This document shows, in pieces, positions 46,005 through 52,384 of a stretch of 64,000 nt of DNA; position 1 is the stretch's first letter; every line of letters starts with the position of its first letter. The stretch comes from Devosia neptuniae (GTDB lineage Bacteria; Pseudomonadota; Alphaproteobacteria; Rhizobiales; Devosiaceae). Below the pieces are notes generated by a model. It worked only from the letters and a program-made list of their open reading frames with translations, was not told where the DNA came from and ran no database searches. A program made the position numbers and the translations under genes. Where the stretch lies: NCBI RefSeq assembly GCF_025452235.1, contig NZ_CP104965.1, forward strand, positions 806,001 through 870,000. The letters are read 5' to 3'.

Positions 46005-46052
46005 AGCCACCACGCCGGAGGCGAGCGGGCTGCCCCGCAGAAGGAGAGAACG

Positions 46053-46298
46053 ATGTACGAGATGCGCGAGAAGGACGGCCACGCGGTTGTGGTGGACCAC
46101 AACGGCAAATCTATCGTCGATATCGTTGAGCAGTTTGACGAGACGATGGGCTGCAATGTCCTGACGCCGGTGTTCACCCCTGACATGGCATTCAATGTGG
46201 TGCGCGCGCTCAACGGCTACGAAGTAAAGGTTCGGTTGGTGGTGGATGCAAGCGGCGCAATTAAGGCGCTGTCTCGCGAGTGGGAGGAAGTAGGATGA
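46053..46298 (+). CDS. Prophage hypothetical protein
   Basis: An 81-residue protein starting MYEMREKDGHAVVVDHNG, without recognised motifs or membrane segments. An AAGGAGAG RBS lies just upstream. Its TGA overlaps the ATG of the next gene. Confidence 0.62.
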   Translation: MYEMREKDGHAVVVDHNGKSIVDIVEQFDETMGCNVLTPVFTPDMAFNVVRALNGYEVKVRLVVDASGAIKALSREWEEVG

Positions 46299-46540
46299 GC
46301 AGTTCGCATATCATCGTGGTGGCACGTAACCATGTTACCGGCGCCGTGGAGTTGCCGCTGGGCGATACGACGCTATACGGAGGCGGTAGCCTTGTTGAGG
46401 ATCCCCGCGGCATCGGCAGCGAGGATTCTGTGCTCGAGCATTGTCGCAAGCTGTATACGGAAGACTGGGTGCTGTCCCTCTACCGTCCATATGGCGGCCA
46501 GTACTCTGGCGCCAAGCCATCACCACCCACATCGACCTAG
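46295..46540 (+). CDS. Prophage hypothetical protein
   Basis: An 81-residue protein starting MSSSHIIVVARNHVTGAVEL. The ATG at 46295 is chosen because it overlaps the previous stop (ATGA) and follows a GGAAGTAGG site. A proline/serine-rich tail closes it. No function is recognised. Confidence 0.58.
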   Translation: MSSSHIIVVARNHVTGAVELPLGDTTLYGGGSLVEDPRGIGSEDSVLEHCRKLYTEDWVLSLYRPYGGQYSGAKPSPPTST

Positions 46541-46612
46541 ACCAACCCACCACCTAGAACCCTCAACCCCTGCCCGTCTGGACCACGGGCCACGCGATGA
46601 TGATGGAGAGAG

Positions 46613-46846
46613 ATGATGACCGAACAGGCCATGACAAGAAACCTTACCGCGTATGAGGCGCAAGTCCTCATTGGGACATCCATCTCGGGATGCAATATGC
46701 CTCCGGACAGGTTTTTCGATTTGACGGCTGCATGGTCGAAGTTGTTCGAGTCCGGCCTTATAGACCGCAGAGACGGACTGGCGATTGCTACAGATGCCGG
46801 GCGAGATGTCATATCCTGGATGCTGACAGCCGGACGGAGGATTTGA
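46613..46846 (+). CDS. Prophage hypothetical protein
   Basis: A 77-residue, probably helical protein with LTAYEAQVLIGTSISG and a C-terminal half resembling a small winged or helical bundle; this is only an impression. A GGAGAGAG RBS precedes the ATG. Its TGA overlaps the next ATG. Confidence 0.6.
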   Translation: MMTEQAMTRNLTAYEAQVLIGTSISGCNMPPDRFFDLTAAWSKLFESGLIDRRDGLAIATDAGRDVISWMLTAGRRI

Positions 46847-47124
46847 TGGTCGACCTAAACGAGAACGGCAAAATGGTGGAAGGCAAGTTGAACGCTGCCG
46901 GATACGGCCTGCGCGATGCCAACCTGTCCATCGGCGGCATGATCGATCTCGGTCTGGTCGATGAGCCGATCCGGCTGACGGCCGAAGACTTTCGCACGGT
47001 GATGGATGGCATGGCGTCCCCGCCCAAGGATTGGCGCGCACCCAGCCGCATCGGCTTCGCCGTGCCCGCAGGGAAACGGGCGCACAAGACATGGAAGCGC
47101 CGCAAGGCGAGTGGGAGGAAGTGA
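46846..47124 (+). CDS. Prophage hypothetical protein
   Basis: A 92-residue protein starting MVDLNENGKMVEGKLNAAGYG with a strongly basic tail (KRAHKTWKRRKASGRK), so nucleic-acid contact is possible. It is coupled to the preceding gene through TGATG. No known family is recognised. Confidence 0.58.
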   Translation: MVDLNENGKMVEGKLNAAGYGLRDANLSIGGMIDLGLVDEPIRLTAEDFRTVMDGMASPPKDWRAPSRIGFAVPAGKRAHKTWKRRKASGRK

Positions 47125-47125
47125 A

Positions 47126-47332
47126 ATGAAAACAGCTAAACCGGACGAATCACCGCCAACCGCGCTTCAGCGGCGCGAAGAGCAGGTTGCCCGCATTCAA
47201 AAGGCCGCAGGCGCAGCGGTGATTAAGAGCTACAGCCCACGAGACGTCGAAATGGACGTGGGAACTGTGGTGTGTGCGTTGCTGGATCGAATTGAAGCCC
47301 TAGAGGGGCGGGAAGCCGGGAGTGGGAAGTGA
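47126..47332 (+). CDS. Prophage hypothetical protein
   Basis: A 68-residue charged protein, probably two helices (LQRREEQVARIQKAAGAAVI and a second around MDVGTVVCALLDRIEALE). It starts one base after the previous stop and its own stop overlaps the next start (GTGATG). Confidence 0.55.
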   Translation: MKTAKPDESPPTALQRREEQVARIQKAAGAAVIKSYSPRDVEMDVGTVVCALLDRIEALEGREAGSGK

Positions 47333-47619
47333 TGGGCGGCAAGATGAACTGGAACGGCTCCGCAGGCGGTGCCATGGGCGGAAACGGCGTCCTCATGATC
47401 GGCGAGGACTATGTTGGTCACTTTTACACGGACGCCAGCGAGGGCATTGACGCAGATCAAGTGCTTTCCGACATTGCGCACCGCTACAACGTGTATGAGG
47501 ACTTGCTCGATGCGCTGAAGGAACTGGTCGAGCACTTTGATGACGATGTGATGGGCCACAAGCGCAAGGATCAGGCGGAGATTGTCATCGCTCAAGCCGA
47601 AGGTCGATTCAAAGCATGA
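47332..47619 (+). CDS. Prophage hypothetical protein
   Basis: A 95-residue acidic protein with a glycine-rich start and a helical C-terminal half (YEDLLDALKELVEHFDDD). A GTG one codon earlier is an alternative start. Its stop overlaps the next ATG by four bases. Function unknown. Confidence 0.6.
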   Translation: MGGKMNWNGSAGGAMGGNGVLMIGEDYVGHFYTDASEGIDADQVLSDIAHRYNVYEDLLDALKELVEHFDDDVMGHKRKDQAEIVIAQAEGRFKA

Positions 47620-47978
47620 CCCCACTCCCCCGCACCACCACACCCACACCACCCGCACGCCGTATGCGCCTCGCCCCAGGCGAACTCCCCATGACCGCAG
47701 CGCAATACCTGCTCTGGCGCGCTCGCCGCCGGCCGCGCCCCATCGATGTGCCCACACCCGCCAACGCCACAGCCGCAGTCACGAAGCTGCAGGGCGCGCC
47801 GTTCTGGCGGGATACGGTTGAGGCGGACGGCGCGGGTGACGTGGATGATGAGGTCGACGCTGCATACCTGGCAGCCATTTGTATGGCCCCAGCCGTGGTC
47901 GGTACAGCGCCGGGCCAAGTGCCTATGGAAGTGGCGCGACGGCTGCATTGGGCTGGGTTGATCCGTAAACAGAATTAA
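47616..47978 (+). CDS. Prophage hypothetical protein
   Basis: A 120-residue protein with a Pro/Arg-rich first third (TPTPPARRMRLAPGELPMTAA) and a more ordered C-terminal part. It is coupled to the previous gene. The following operator-like repeat overlaps its last codons. Not recognised. Confidence 0.58.
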   Translation: MTPLPRTTTPTPPARRMRLAPGELPMTAAQYLLWRARRRPRPIDVPTPANATAAVTKLQGAPFWRDTVEADGAGDVDDEVDAAYLAAICMAPAVVGTAPGQVPMEVARRLHWAGLIRKQN

Positions 47979-47990
47979 GCGTTTTCGCTT
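47973..47990 (+). promoter_or_regulatory. TAAGCG-N4-CGCTT inverted repeat
   Basis: AATTAAGCG-TTTT-CGCTT overlaps the stop of the preceding gene and lies 15 bases before the kinase-phosphatase ATG. It matches the repeats at 45367 and 58499. No clear promoter surrounds this copy, so it may act on the RNA as a small hairpin near the RBS, or as an internal operator. Confidence 0.45.
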
Positions 47991-48005
47991 GAAATGGAGA
48001 TTAGC

Positions 48006-48959
48006 ATGTTCGTGGTATTCGATCTGGACGGAACGCTGGCTGACATCGGCCACCGAGTGCACCACGTTCGTGGTGGCAATCGGAACTATGACGCCTTCTT
48101 CGCAGAGTGCATCAACGACCTACCGAATGTTCCTGTTGTGGCAGCGCTCAACGCCCATTGGGATGCAGGACACCGTGTCGAGATTTGGTCAGCACGCTCG
48201 GACAAGGTTCGCGCCGAGACGGTCGATTGGTTGATCGCTCAGAAGATCGACCCACGCCTGTTGGTCAACATGCGGCCCGCAGGCGACAGCACGCGCGATG
48301 TTGAGCTCAAGCGCTCCTGGCTGCATGCCCTGCACCCCGATGAGCGACCCGACCTAGTCTATGACGACCGGCAGTCGGTCGTCGATATGTGGCGCGCCGA
48401 GGGGCTGGCTTGCTTCCAGGTTATCGCCGACTGGGAGACAGATGCGGCGCAGATCATCCCGCCGACGCAGGATCCGCTGCTAACGATTATGGTGGGACCG
48501 TCGGGTGGCGGGAAGTCCAGTTGGATTGCAGCGGCACGCCGCCCAGAGGAAGTCATCTCGAGCGACGCTTTGCGCTTGCTGTACACCGGTGGCGAGGGCG
48601 ACCAGTCGAGAAACGAAGACGTGTTCGTCGCGCTCCATCGGCTTGCACGTGCGCGGCTTGAGTGCGGATTGCCGGTGACGATCGACGCAACCAACCTGCG
48701 CCGCAAGGACCGCTTGGCATGCGTTGCTCTGGCGCCGGCAGGAGTGGGCGTTCGCTATGTCGTGGTCAACCGCCCAATGGCGTTGAAGGTCCGCGACGCA
48801 GGCCGCCGTGCTGGCGTGGTCATGGCTGACGGCAAGTCGCTCATCGAGGCCCATGAGCAGCGCTTCCAATCGCAGTTGAAGGACATCTTGCGCGGCGACG
48901 GCCTGCCCCAGGTCACTGTGGTCGACGCCCGCATAACCGATCTGCAGGTGGCAGCATGA
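48006..48959 (+). CDS. Polynucleotide kinase-phosphatase (phosphatase-kinase order)
   Basis: A 317-residue bifunctional RNA-end-healing enzyme. Residues 1-150 are a HAD phosphatase with the nucleophile motif DLDGT (Asp6, Asp8), SARSD and VYDDRQSVVDMW, closely paralleling the 3'-phosphatase half of T4 Pnkp. Residues 155-317 are a P-loop kinase with GPSGGGKSS at 164-172 and DATNLRRKDR. T4 Pnkp has the opposite order (kinase first). It would prepare 2',3'-cyclic/3'-phosphate and 5'-OH RNA ends for ligation. The start follows GGAG; an ATG four codons upstream is less likely. Confidence 0.88.
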   Translation: MFVVFDLDGTLADIGHRVHHVRGGNRNYDAFFAECINDLPNVPVVAALNAHWDAGHRVEIWSARSDKVRAETVDWLIAQKIDPRLLVNMRPAGDSTRDVELKRSWLHALHPDERPDLVYDDRQSVVDMWRAEGLACFQVIADWETDAAQIIPPTQDPLLTIMVGPSGGGKSSWIAAARRPEEVISSDALRLLYTGGEGDQSRNEDVFVALHRLARARLECGLPVTIDATNLRRKDRLACVALAPAGVGVRYVVVNRPMALKVRDAGRRAGVVMADGKSLIEAHEQRFQSQLKDILRGDGLPQVTVVDARITDLQVAA

Positions 48960-49132
48960 GATTCACGGGCGAAGATGTGCGGGCTTATCGCGACGAACAC
49001 CAGTGCGGGGTATTCGAGGCCAAGGCAGCGCTCCGAAAAATCGAGATCGACACTCGTCTGCACAGTCTCATGCGTCACGCCAAAGGAGAGATGCGAGAGC
49101 TTATCGACATTGTTCGGGAGATGAACCGTTGA
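48956..49132 (+). CDS. Small hypothetical protein between repair genes
   Basis: A 58-residue charged helical protein, starting MRFTGEDVRAYRDEHQCGV and ending LIDIVREMNR. Its ATG overlaps the kinase-phosphatase stop and its TGA overlaps the TTG start of the ligase, so it is coupled on both sides and probably real despite its size. Function unknown; an accessory role in RNA repair is possible only by position. Confidence 0.55.
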   Translation: MRFTGEDVRAYRDEHQCGVFEAKAALRKIEIDTRLHSLMRHAKGEMRELIDIVREMNR

Positions 49133-50241
49133 CCCACCCTACCATCCGCCACCTAGACGACGTCTTGCCATCGATCGTCGGCCGCTCGGAATTTGTTCAC
49201 GCGCATCGCGACGGCTATTCCGTGATCGACCACAACTTCGCCTTGGTGGATAGCTTCGACGATCCTATTCGACTGGAATGCCGCGGCATCAAGTTTGCGC
49301 CTTCCGGCGAGATACTGGCGCGCCCTCTCCATAAGTTCTTCAACATCAACGAGCGGGAAGCCACACAGGCGCACGTTCTGGACTTCAACCAGCCCCATAC
49401 CATCACCGAGAAGATGGACGGGTCGATGATCCACCCGGCCATCGTCGACGGGGCACTGGTGTTCATGACACGCATGGGGCGCACGGACCACGCGATCAAG
49501 GCTGAGCGGCTGATTGACGACCACTTGGAGGCTGTGTGCTCGTCGCTGCTTTTTAATGGCGCAACCCCCATCTTCGAATGGACGGCGCCAGACAACCGCA
49601 TCGTCGTACGCTACTCGGACTCGCGCCTCACGCTGCTTGCCATCCGCGAGACGGTGTCCGGATGCTACCTTCCGGCCGGTGAGGTGGAGGATTGGGCTGC
49701 CGACATGGGTGTGGCTCCAGTTCCACAGATGGCTCCAGGTTGGACCACCGGCGCCGAGTTCGTCGACTTCGCCCGTGCAGTCACCGGCAAGGAAGGGTTC
49801 GTTATCCGCTTTGCCGACGGTACGTGGGTGAAGGCCAAGGGCGATGATTACGTCCTCAAGCATAAGGCCAAGGAATCGATCCTGCAGGAGAAGAACGTAC
49901 TGGCATTGGTACTGCGTGGTGAGCTCGATGACGTTATTCCACTGCTGGAGACTGAAGACCGCGCTGCGGTGGAAACCTACCGAACAGAAGTCGAGGCTGG
50001 CATACAACTCAACGCGCGATTCATTGCCGACCATGTTGCTGCCGGCGCAACGCTCGACCAGAAGACATTCGCCGTGGCGCACCTGCTATCCGTCGCACCC
50101 GAGCGCAAGGCTCTATGCTTCCAGGTCCGCGCAGGCACTGACGCCACAGAGGCGGTCAAGGGCGCATTATTGAAGGCGGTTGGTAGCCAGACAGCCGTCG
50201 ATGCCACCAGGCACTTGCACGGCGCCCGTTTCGAACTCTAG
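49129..50241 (+). CDS. RNA ligase, T4 Rnl1 type
   Basis: A 370-residue ATP-dependent RNA ligase. Nucleotidyltransferase motif I is EKMDGS with adenylated Lys95 (T4 Rnl1 uses Lys99). Also visible are LECRGIKF, RPLHKFFNINE, motif IIIa FEWTAPDNRIVV, motif IV KEGFVIRF and motif V VKAKGDDYVLKH, all in Rnl1 order and spacing, and the length matches T4's 374. The start is a TTG overlapping the previous stop. With the upstream kinase-phosphatase it should reseal broken tRNA, the known T4 defence against host anticodon nucleases. Confidence 0.9.
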   Translation: MTHPTIRHLDDVLPSIVGRSEFVHAHRDGYSVIDHNFALVDSFDDPIRLECRGIKFAPSGEILARPLHKFFNINEREATQAHVLDFNQPHTITEKMDGSMIHPAIVDGALVFMTRMGRTDHAIKAERLIDDHLEAVCSSLLFNGATPIFEWTAPDNRIVVRYSDSRLTLLAIRETVSGCYLPAGEVEDWAADMGVAPVPQMAPGWTTGAEFVDFARAVTGKEGFVIRFADGTWVKAKGDDYVLKHKAKESILQEKNVLALVLRGELDDVIPLLETEDRAAVETYRTEVEAGIQLNARFIADHVAAGATLDQKTFAVAHLLSVAPERKALCFQVRAGTDATEAVKGALLKAVGSQTAVDATRHLHGARFEL

Positions 50242-50254
50242 CCAATACCACCCC

Positions 50255-50285
50255 GCACCCGCTCACAAGGCGGGTGCTTTTATTT
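50255..50285 (+). terminator. Intrinsic terminator of the rightward block
   Basis: A perfect 8-bp stem, GCACCCGC (50255-50262) with GCGGGTGC (50270-50277), and a seven-base loop is followed by TTTTATTT. It lies 14 bases after the ligase stop and just before the convergent leftward genes. Confidence 0.85.
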
Positions 50286-50288
50286 CCG

Positions 50289-50600
50289 CTACCCATACCA
50301 ACTATCCTCCCACACAGTGACCACCTTCTGGCGTGGCCGCCGCACCAGTAGCCGCCCAACATCGGCGGCCATGGGCAGGCGAATGCTCACCTGCACCCAC
50401 TCACCCTTCCCACACGCAGAGCACCAACGGAACATGCCGTAGGCCGGCGTCTCTGGCGGATAGACCGTCACTAGGTCTGTGGCGAGGTACGCGCGCTGCC
50501 TGCGACACAGGGCGCAGCGCACCACGAACATCCTGTTATCGGCAACCAGATCGGCCAGCGTCACCTTTTCCAGGGTACGCCGCGAAGGCGTCATGCTCAT
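50289..50600 (-). CDS. Prophage protein with zinc-ribbon-like cysteines
   Basis: A 103-residue protein. CALC (residues about 29-32) and CSAC (60-63) form a four-cysteine zinc-ribbon pattern; flanks are basic. Such small phage proteins often bind nucleic acid or protein partners, but no specific family is recognised. It overlaps the preceding helix-turn-helix-like gene by four bases. Confidence 0.6.
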   Translation of the reverse strand: MSMTPSRRTLEKVTLADLVADNRMFVVRCALCRRQRAYLATDLVTVYPPETPAYGMFRWCSACGKGEWVQVSIRLPMAADVGRLLVRRPRQKVVTVWEDSWYG

Positions 50601-50749
50601 TTCTTGATGGGGCGCCGAGTGCCGAGGGCGCGCTTGATCTCGGCTGCGCTGTAACCCGTCACCTGACGGATGTCTGCTGCGTCCAGTCCAGTCTCAGCCA
50701 GCCGTCGGATGTTCGCGGCTGGTGATGGCTTGATAGCAATGCTCAGCAT
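50597..50749 (-). CDS. Small helix-turn-helix-like prophage protein
   Basis: A 50-residue basic protein. IRRLAETGLDAADIRQVTGYSAAEIKRAL reads as a short helix-turn-helix of the kind found in recombinase-type or small phage regulators. A strong AAAGGAG RBS precedes the ATG and the stop overlaps the next gene (ATGA). DNA binding is likely but untested. Confidence 0.55.
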   Translation of the reverse strand: MLSIAIKPSPAANIRRLAETGLDAADIRQVTGYSAAEIKRALGTRRPIKK

Positions 50750-50845
50750 TGTTGTTCTCCTTTCGTTCTGGTTATGCCACCAGTGCGAATTGGAGTCCAG
50801 ACCTCTCCCAGCGCCTCGTCCGGGAGAGCCGCATTTGCCCTTCTA

Positions 50846-50986
50846 TCAGTGCCGAGTTGGCGGGCAGAAGTAGACTACAACCTTGCGGTCGGACAGGTCC
50901 GGATCTTCAGGGAAGCTCATAACGGCAATGCGTGCTGTTGTCGGGCGCGTCTCGGACGGCGGCTGCGTGTCTTTAGGTGATTTCAT
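50846..50986 (-). CDS. Small hypothetical protein downstream of structured element 1
   Basis: A 46-residue protein starting MKSPKDTQPPSETRPTTARI and ending in YFCPPTRH. It begins about 35 bases after the outer hairpin of structured element copy 1, so its expression may depend on that element. Weak RBS, no homologue recognised. Confidence 0.4.
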   Translation of the reverse strand: MKSPKDTQPPSETRPTTARIAVMSFPEDPDLSDRKVVVYFCPPTRH

Positions 50987-51020
50987 GATTTCGTTCCAGA
51001 TTTGGCTTGCTACGGCCGCT

Positions 51021-51256
51021 CCGATCAGCGGGATCGGAACCGGGGGTTAGCAACCTGCCTGGAAGACAAGCCGACACACTTTTAAGGATGAATCCTCTGG
51101 ACATGGCGTGCCGCCCCCGGTATAGACGATACCGAGTTGCAGCGACCGCCAAGTCGCTACTTCTGCGCCTACGAGCCCGCCAAGGCTCTTGCGCTTCAGC
51201 AGAGAACCCCGCCAAGGGTATCCGCTTATTCCAGGTCAGGGTTGCTACGCCCGACC
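51021..51256 (-). ncRNA. Structured RNA-like element, copy 1
   Basis: About 236 bases with dense pairing potential. Outer hairpin CCGATC/GATCGG (51021-51037). Closing stem CCGGGGG/CCCCCGG (51040-51046, 51114-51120) enclosing GTTAGCAAC and an AGGA/TCCT hairpin (51085-51096). Then three hairpins with the same loop CGCCAA (TTGGCG on the leftward RNA): 51141-51158, 51173-51188 and 51206-51219. A last hairpin GGTCAGGG/CCCGACC is at 51234-51256. A diverged copy at 51533-51752 keeps the same plan. Strand is assigned leftward because both copies precede leftward genes. Confidence 0.55.
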
Positions 51257-51299
51257 ACAGCATACATGACCTACAATTAATGCATAGCTAAAAGCTGCC

Positions 51300-51518
51300 C
51301 TAACGGGCCGCTCCTGCTATTTTATTGCGTTGACGCGGAACTCGTTCTGGGGTTGAGGCCCTCCCCGCCCACTCAAGTAGGTCTCGCAACAGGGCATCCG
51401 ACACGTGCGCATGCAACAGTGCATCAACTCCGTCGGTCTCAGTCATGTGGGTAGATTGAATTAGGCTACTAAGAAGCACCGCGGCTTCCTCATTCAGACG
51501 ATCGATCTTCATTGGCAT
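51300..51518 (-). CDS. Small prophage protein A (paralogue of 51830-52159)
   Basis: A 72-residue protein. EEAAVLLSSLIQSTHMTETDG followed by LLHAHVSD aligns with DEASEILREIIKTAHMTSIKGG and LVTARIDMD of the gene at 51830, so the two are diverged duplicates. This one lacks the N- and C-terminal cysteine extensions. It begins about 15 bases after structured element copy 2. An ATG two codons later is also possible. Function unknown. Confidence 0.5.
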   Translation of the reverse strand: MPMKIDRLNEEAAVLLSSLIQSTHMTETDGVDALLHAHVSDALLRDLLEWAGRASTPERVPRQRNKIAGAAR

Positions 51519-51532
51519 CTCAACTTAGTGGC

Positions 51533-51752
51533 GCCGGAACGGCCGGCAGCCGGGGGTTGAGAACATGCCGAAGAGACATGCCGATGGTTTTTGGCGCGGC
51601 GTTAGCCGCAGCTTGGACATGGCGCATCGCCCCCGGCCAAATGCCAGGACGGTGCGCACGCCAATGCGCAACCTGACCCACGAGGGGCATAACTTCGGCA
51701 AGCGACGACGCCTCTCGCTCACTGCCTATCTTCGGTCCGGGTTCTCACGCCC
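51533..51752 (-). ncRNA. Structured RNA-like element, copy 2
   Basis: The diverged copy of 51021-51256. Outer hairpin GCCGG/CCGGC (51533-51547). Closing stem CCGGGGG/CCCCCGG (51550-51556, 51630-51636) enclosing GTTGAGAAC and a GCGGC/GCCGC hairpin with GTTA loop (51596-51609), unrelated in sequence to the AGGA/TCCT hairpin at the same place in copy 1. Then a six-pair hairpin with the CGCCAA loop (51653-51670) and a final GGGTT-x6-CCC at 51739-51752. Different bases forming the same helices point to selection on structure. Confidence 0.55.
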
Positions 51753-51829
51753 AAGCGTTGAATGGCAGCCAGGAGAGGCATACGCAAGTGGTATGGTTGG
51801 CTGTCGGGTAACAGATGCGTGCAGAGCGT

Positions 51830-52159
51830 CTAAGGGGTGCCTGTGCGCTTCCGCCATTTATCGGCCCATTGGCTGTGCGGTTCCCCTGAGTCGCCCATAC
51901 CTTCGGAGTCCTCACAGTCTTCGCACTCCACCTCCCACAGGCAGAATTTTATCGTTGTATCCATGTCGATGCGAGCCGTGACCAACGTTCCGCCGCCTTT
52001 GATTGAAGTCATGTGGGCAGTCTTAATTATTTCACGAAGGATTTCTGAAGCTTCGTCATGGCTCTTTGCGCGGTAGTGACAGGAATGGCAGGCTGAAACT
52101 ATTATTGGAGGGATTTCTATTGGATCATCAGAAATAGGCACGCGAGGCACTGTTATCAT
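51830..52159 (-). CDS. Small prophage protein B, cysteine-rich paralogue
   Basis: A 109-residue protein. The middle (residues about 37-70) aligns with protein A. It adds CHSCHY near residue 24 and CEDCED near 79, which could form a metal site. Acidic C terminus. It is the first gene of the leftward set containing the two structured elements; inverted repeats lie upstream at 52231-52257. Confidence 0.5.
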   Translation of the reverse strand: MITVPRVPISDDPIEIPPIIVSACHSCHYRAKSHDEASEILREIIKTAHMTSIKGGGTLVTARIDMDTTIKFCLWEVECEDCEDSEGMGDSGEPHSQWADKWRKRTGTP

Positions 52160-52384
52160 GAAGGCCTGCTGCTGTTATCGCCCCCGCGAAGTGATCCCAT
52201 ACGTGTGGGTATTTCTGGGGTAGTTAACAAGACAGGAACACTGTCATGCAAATGACATGTACGTGCGAACGCCCCAACCTTGAGGAAGGGGCGTTATGTG
52301 GTGGCGGTAAGCATGCCTATGGGTAGCGCCTTGTTACTGATACCTTAATCTGCGTAGCATACCGCAATGATGCACTATCGGGTA
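52160..52384. promoter_or_regulatory. Control region with inverted repeats and a strong hairpin
   Basis: Two overlapping perfect inverted repeats, GACAG-GAACA-CTGTC (52231-52245) and TGTCAT-GCAA-ATGACA (52242-52257), look like operator sites for the leftward gene at 52159. Further right, an 8-bp stem AACGCCCC/GGGGCGTT (52268-52295) lacks a T run but lies after the dNMP kinase gene and could end its transcript. No gene is seen here. Confidence 0.45.

Noticed and set aside
49003..49128. ATG at 49003 as start of the RNA ligase
   Set aside because: It would overlap the 58-residue gene almost fully and add an Arg/Ser-rich lead; the TTG at 49129 overlaps the previous stop and gives the Rnl1 length.
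48006..50241. Considered whether an anticodon nuclease or toxin accompanies the repair genes
   Set aside because: None of the neighbouring proteins shows PrrC, RloC, VapC or colicin-like motifs.
51040..51120. An 81-nt segment with a 7-bp acceptor-like stem looked like a tRNA
   Set aside because: There is no T arm with a GTTCNANNC loop before the 3' strand, no anticodon arm and no CCA; both copies share other conserved features unlike tRNA.
51141..51219. Repeated CGCCAA units considered as a CRISPR array
   Set aside because: Repeats are only six bases, sit in hairpin loops with different stems, and no cas genes are near.
50973..51263. A 96-codon leftward reading frame across structured element 1
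   Set aside because: Its first half has no counterpart in copy 2 and is very Arg/Ala-rich like other shadow frames; only the last 43 codons show resemblance, noted as an alternative in a finding.
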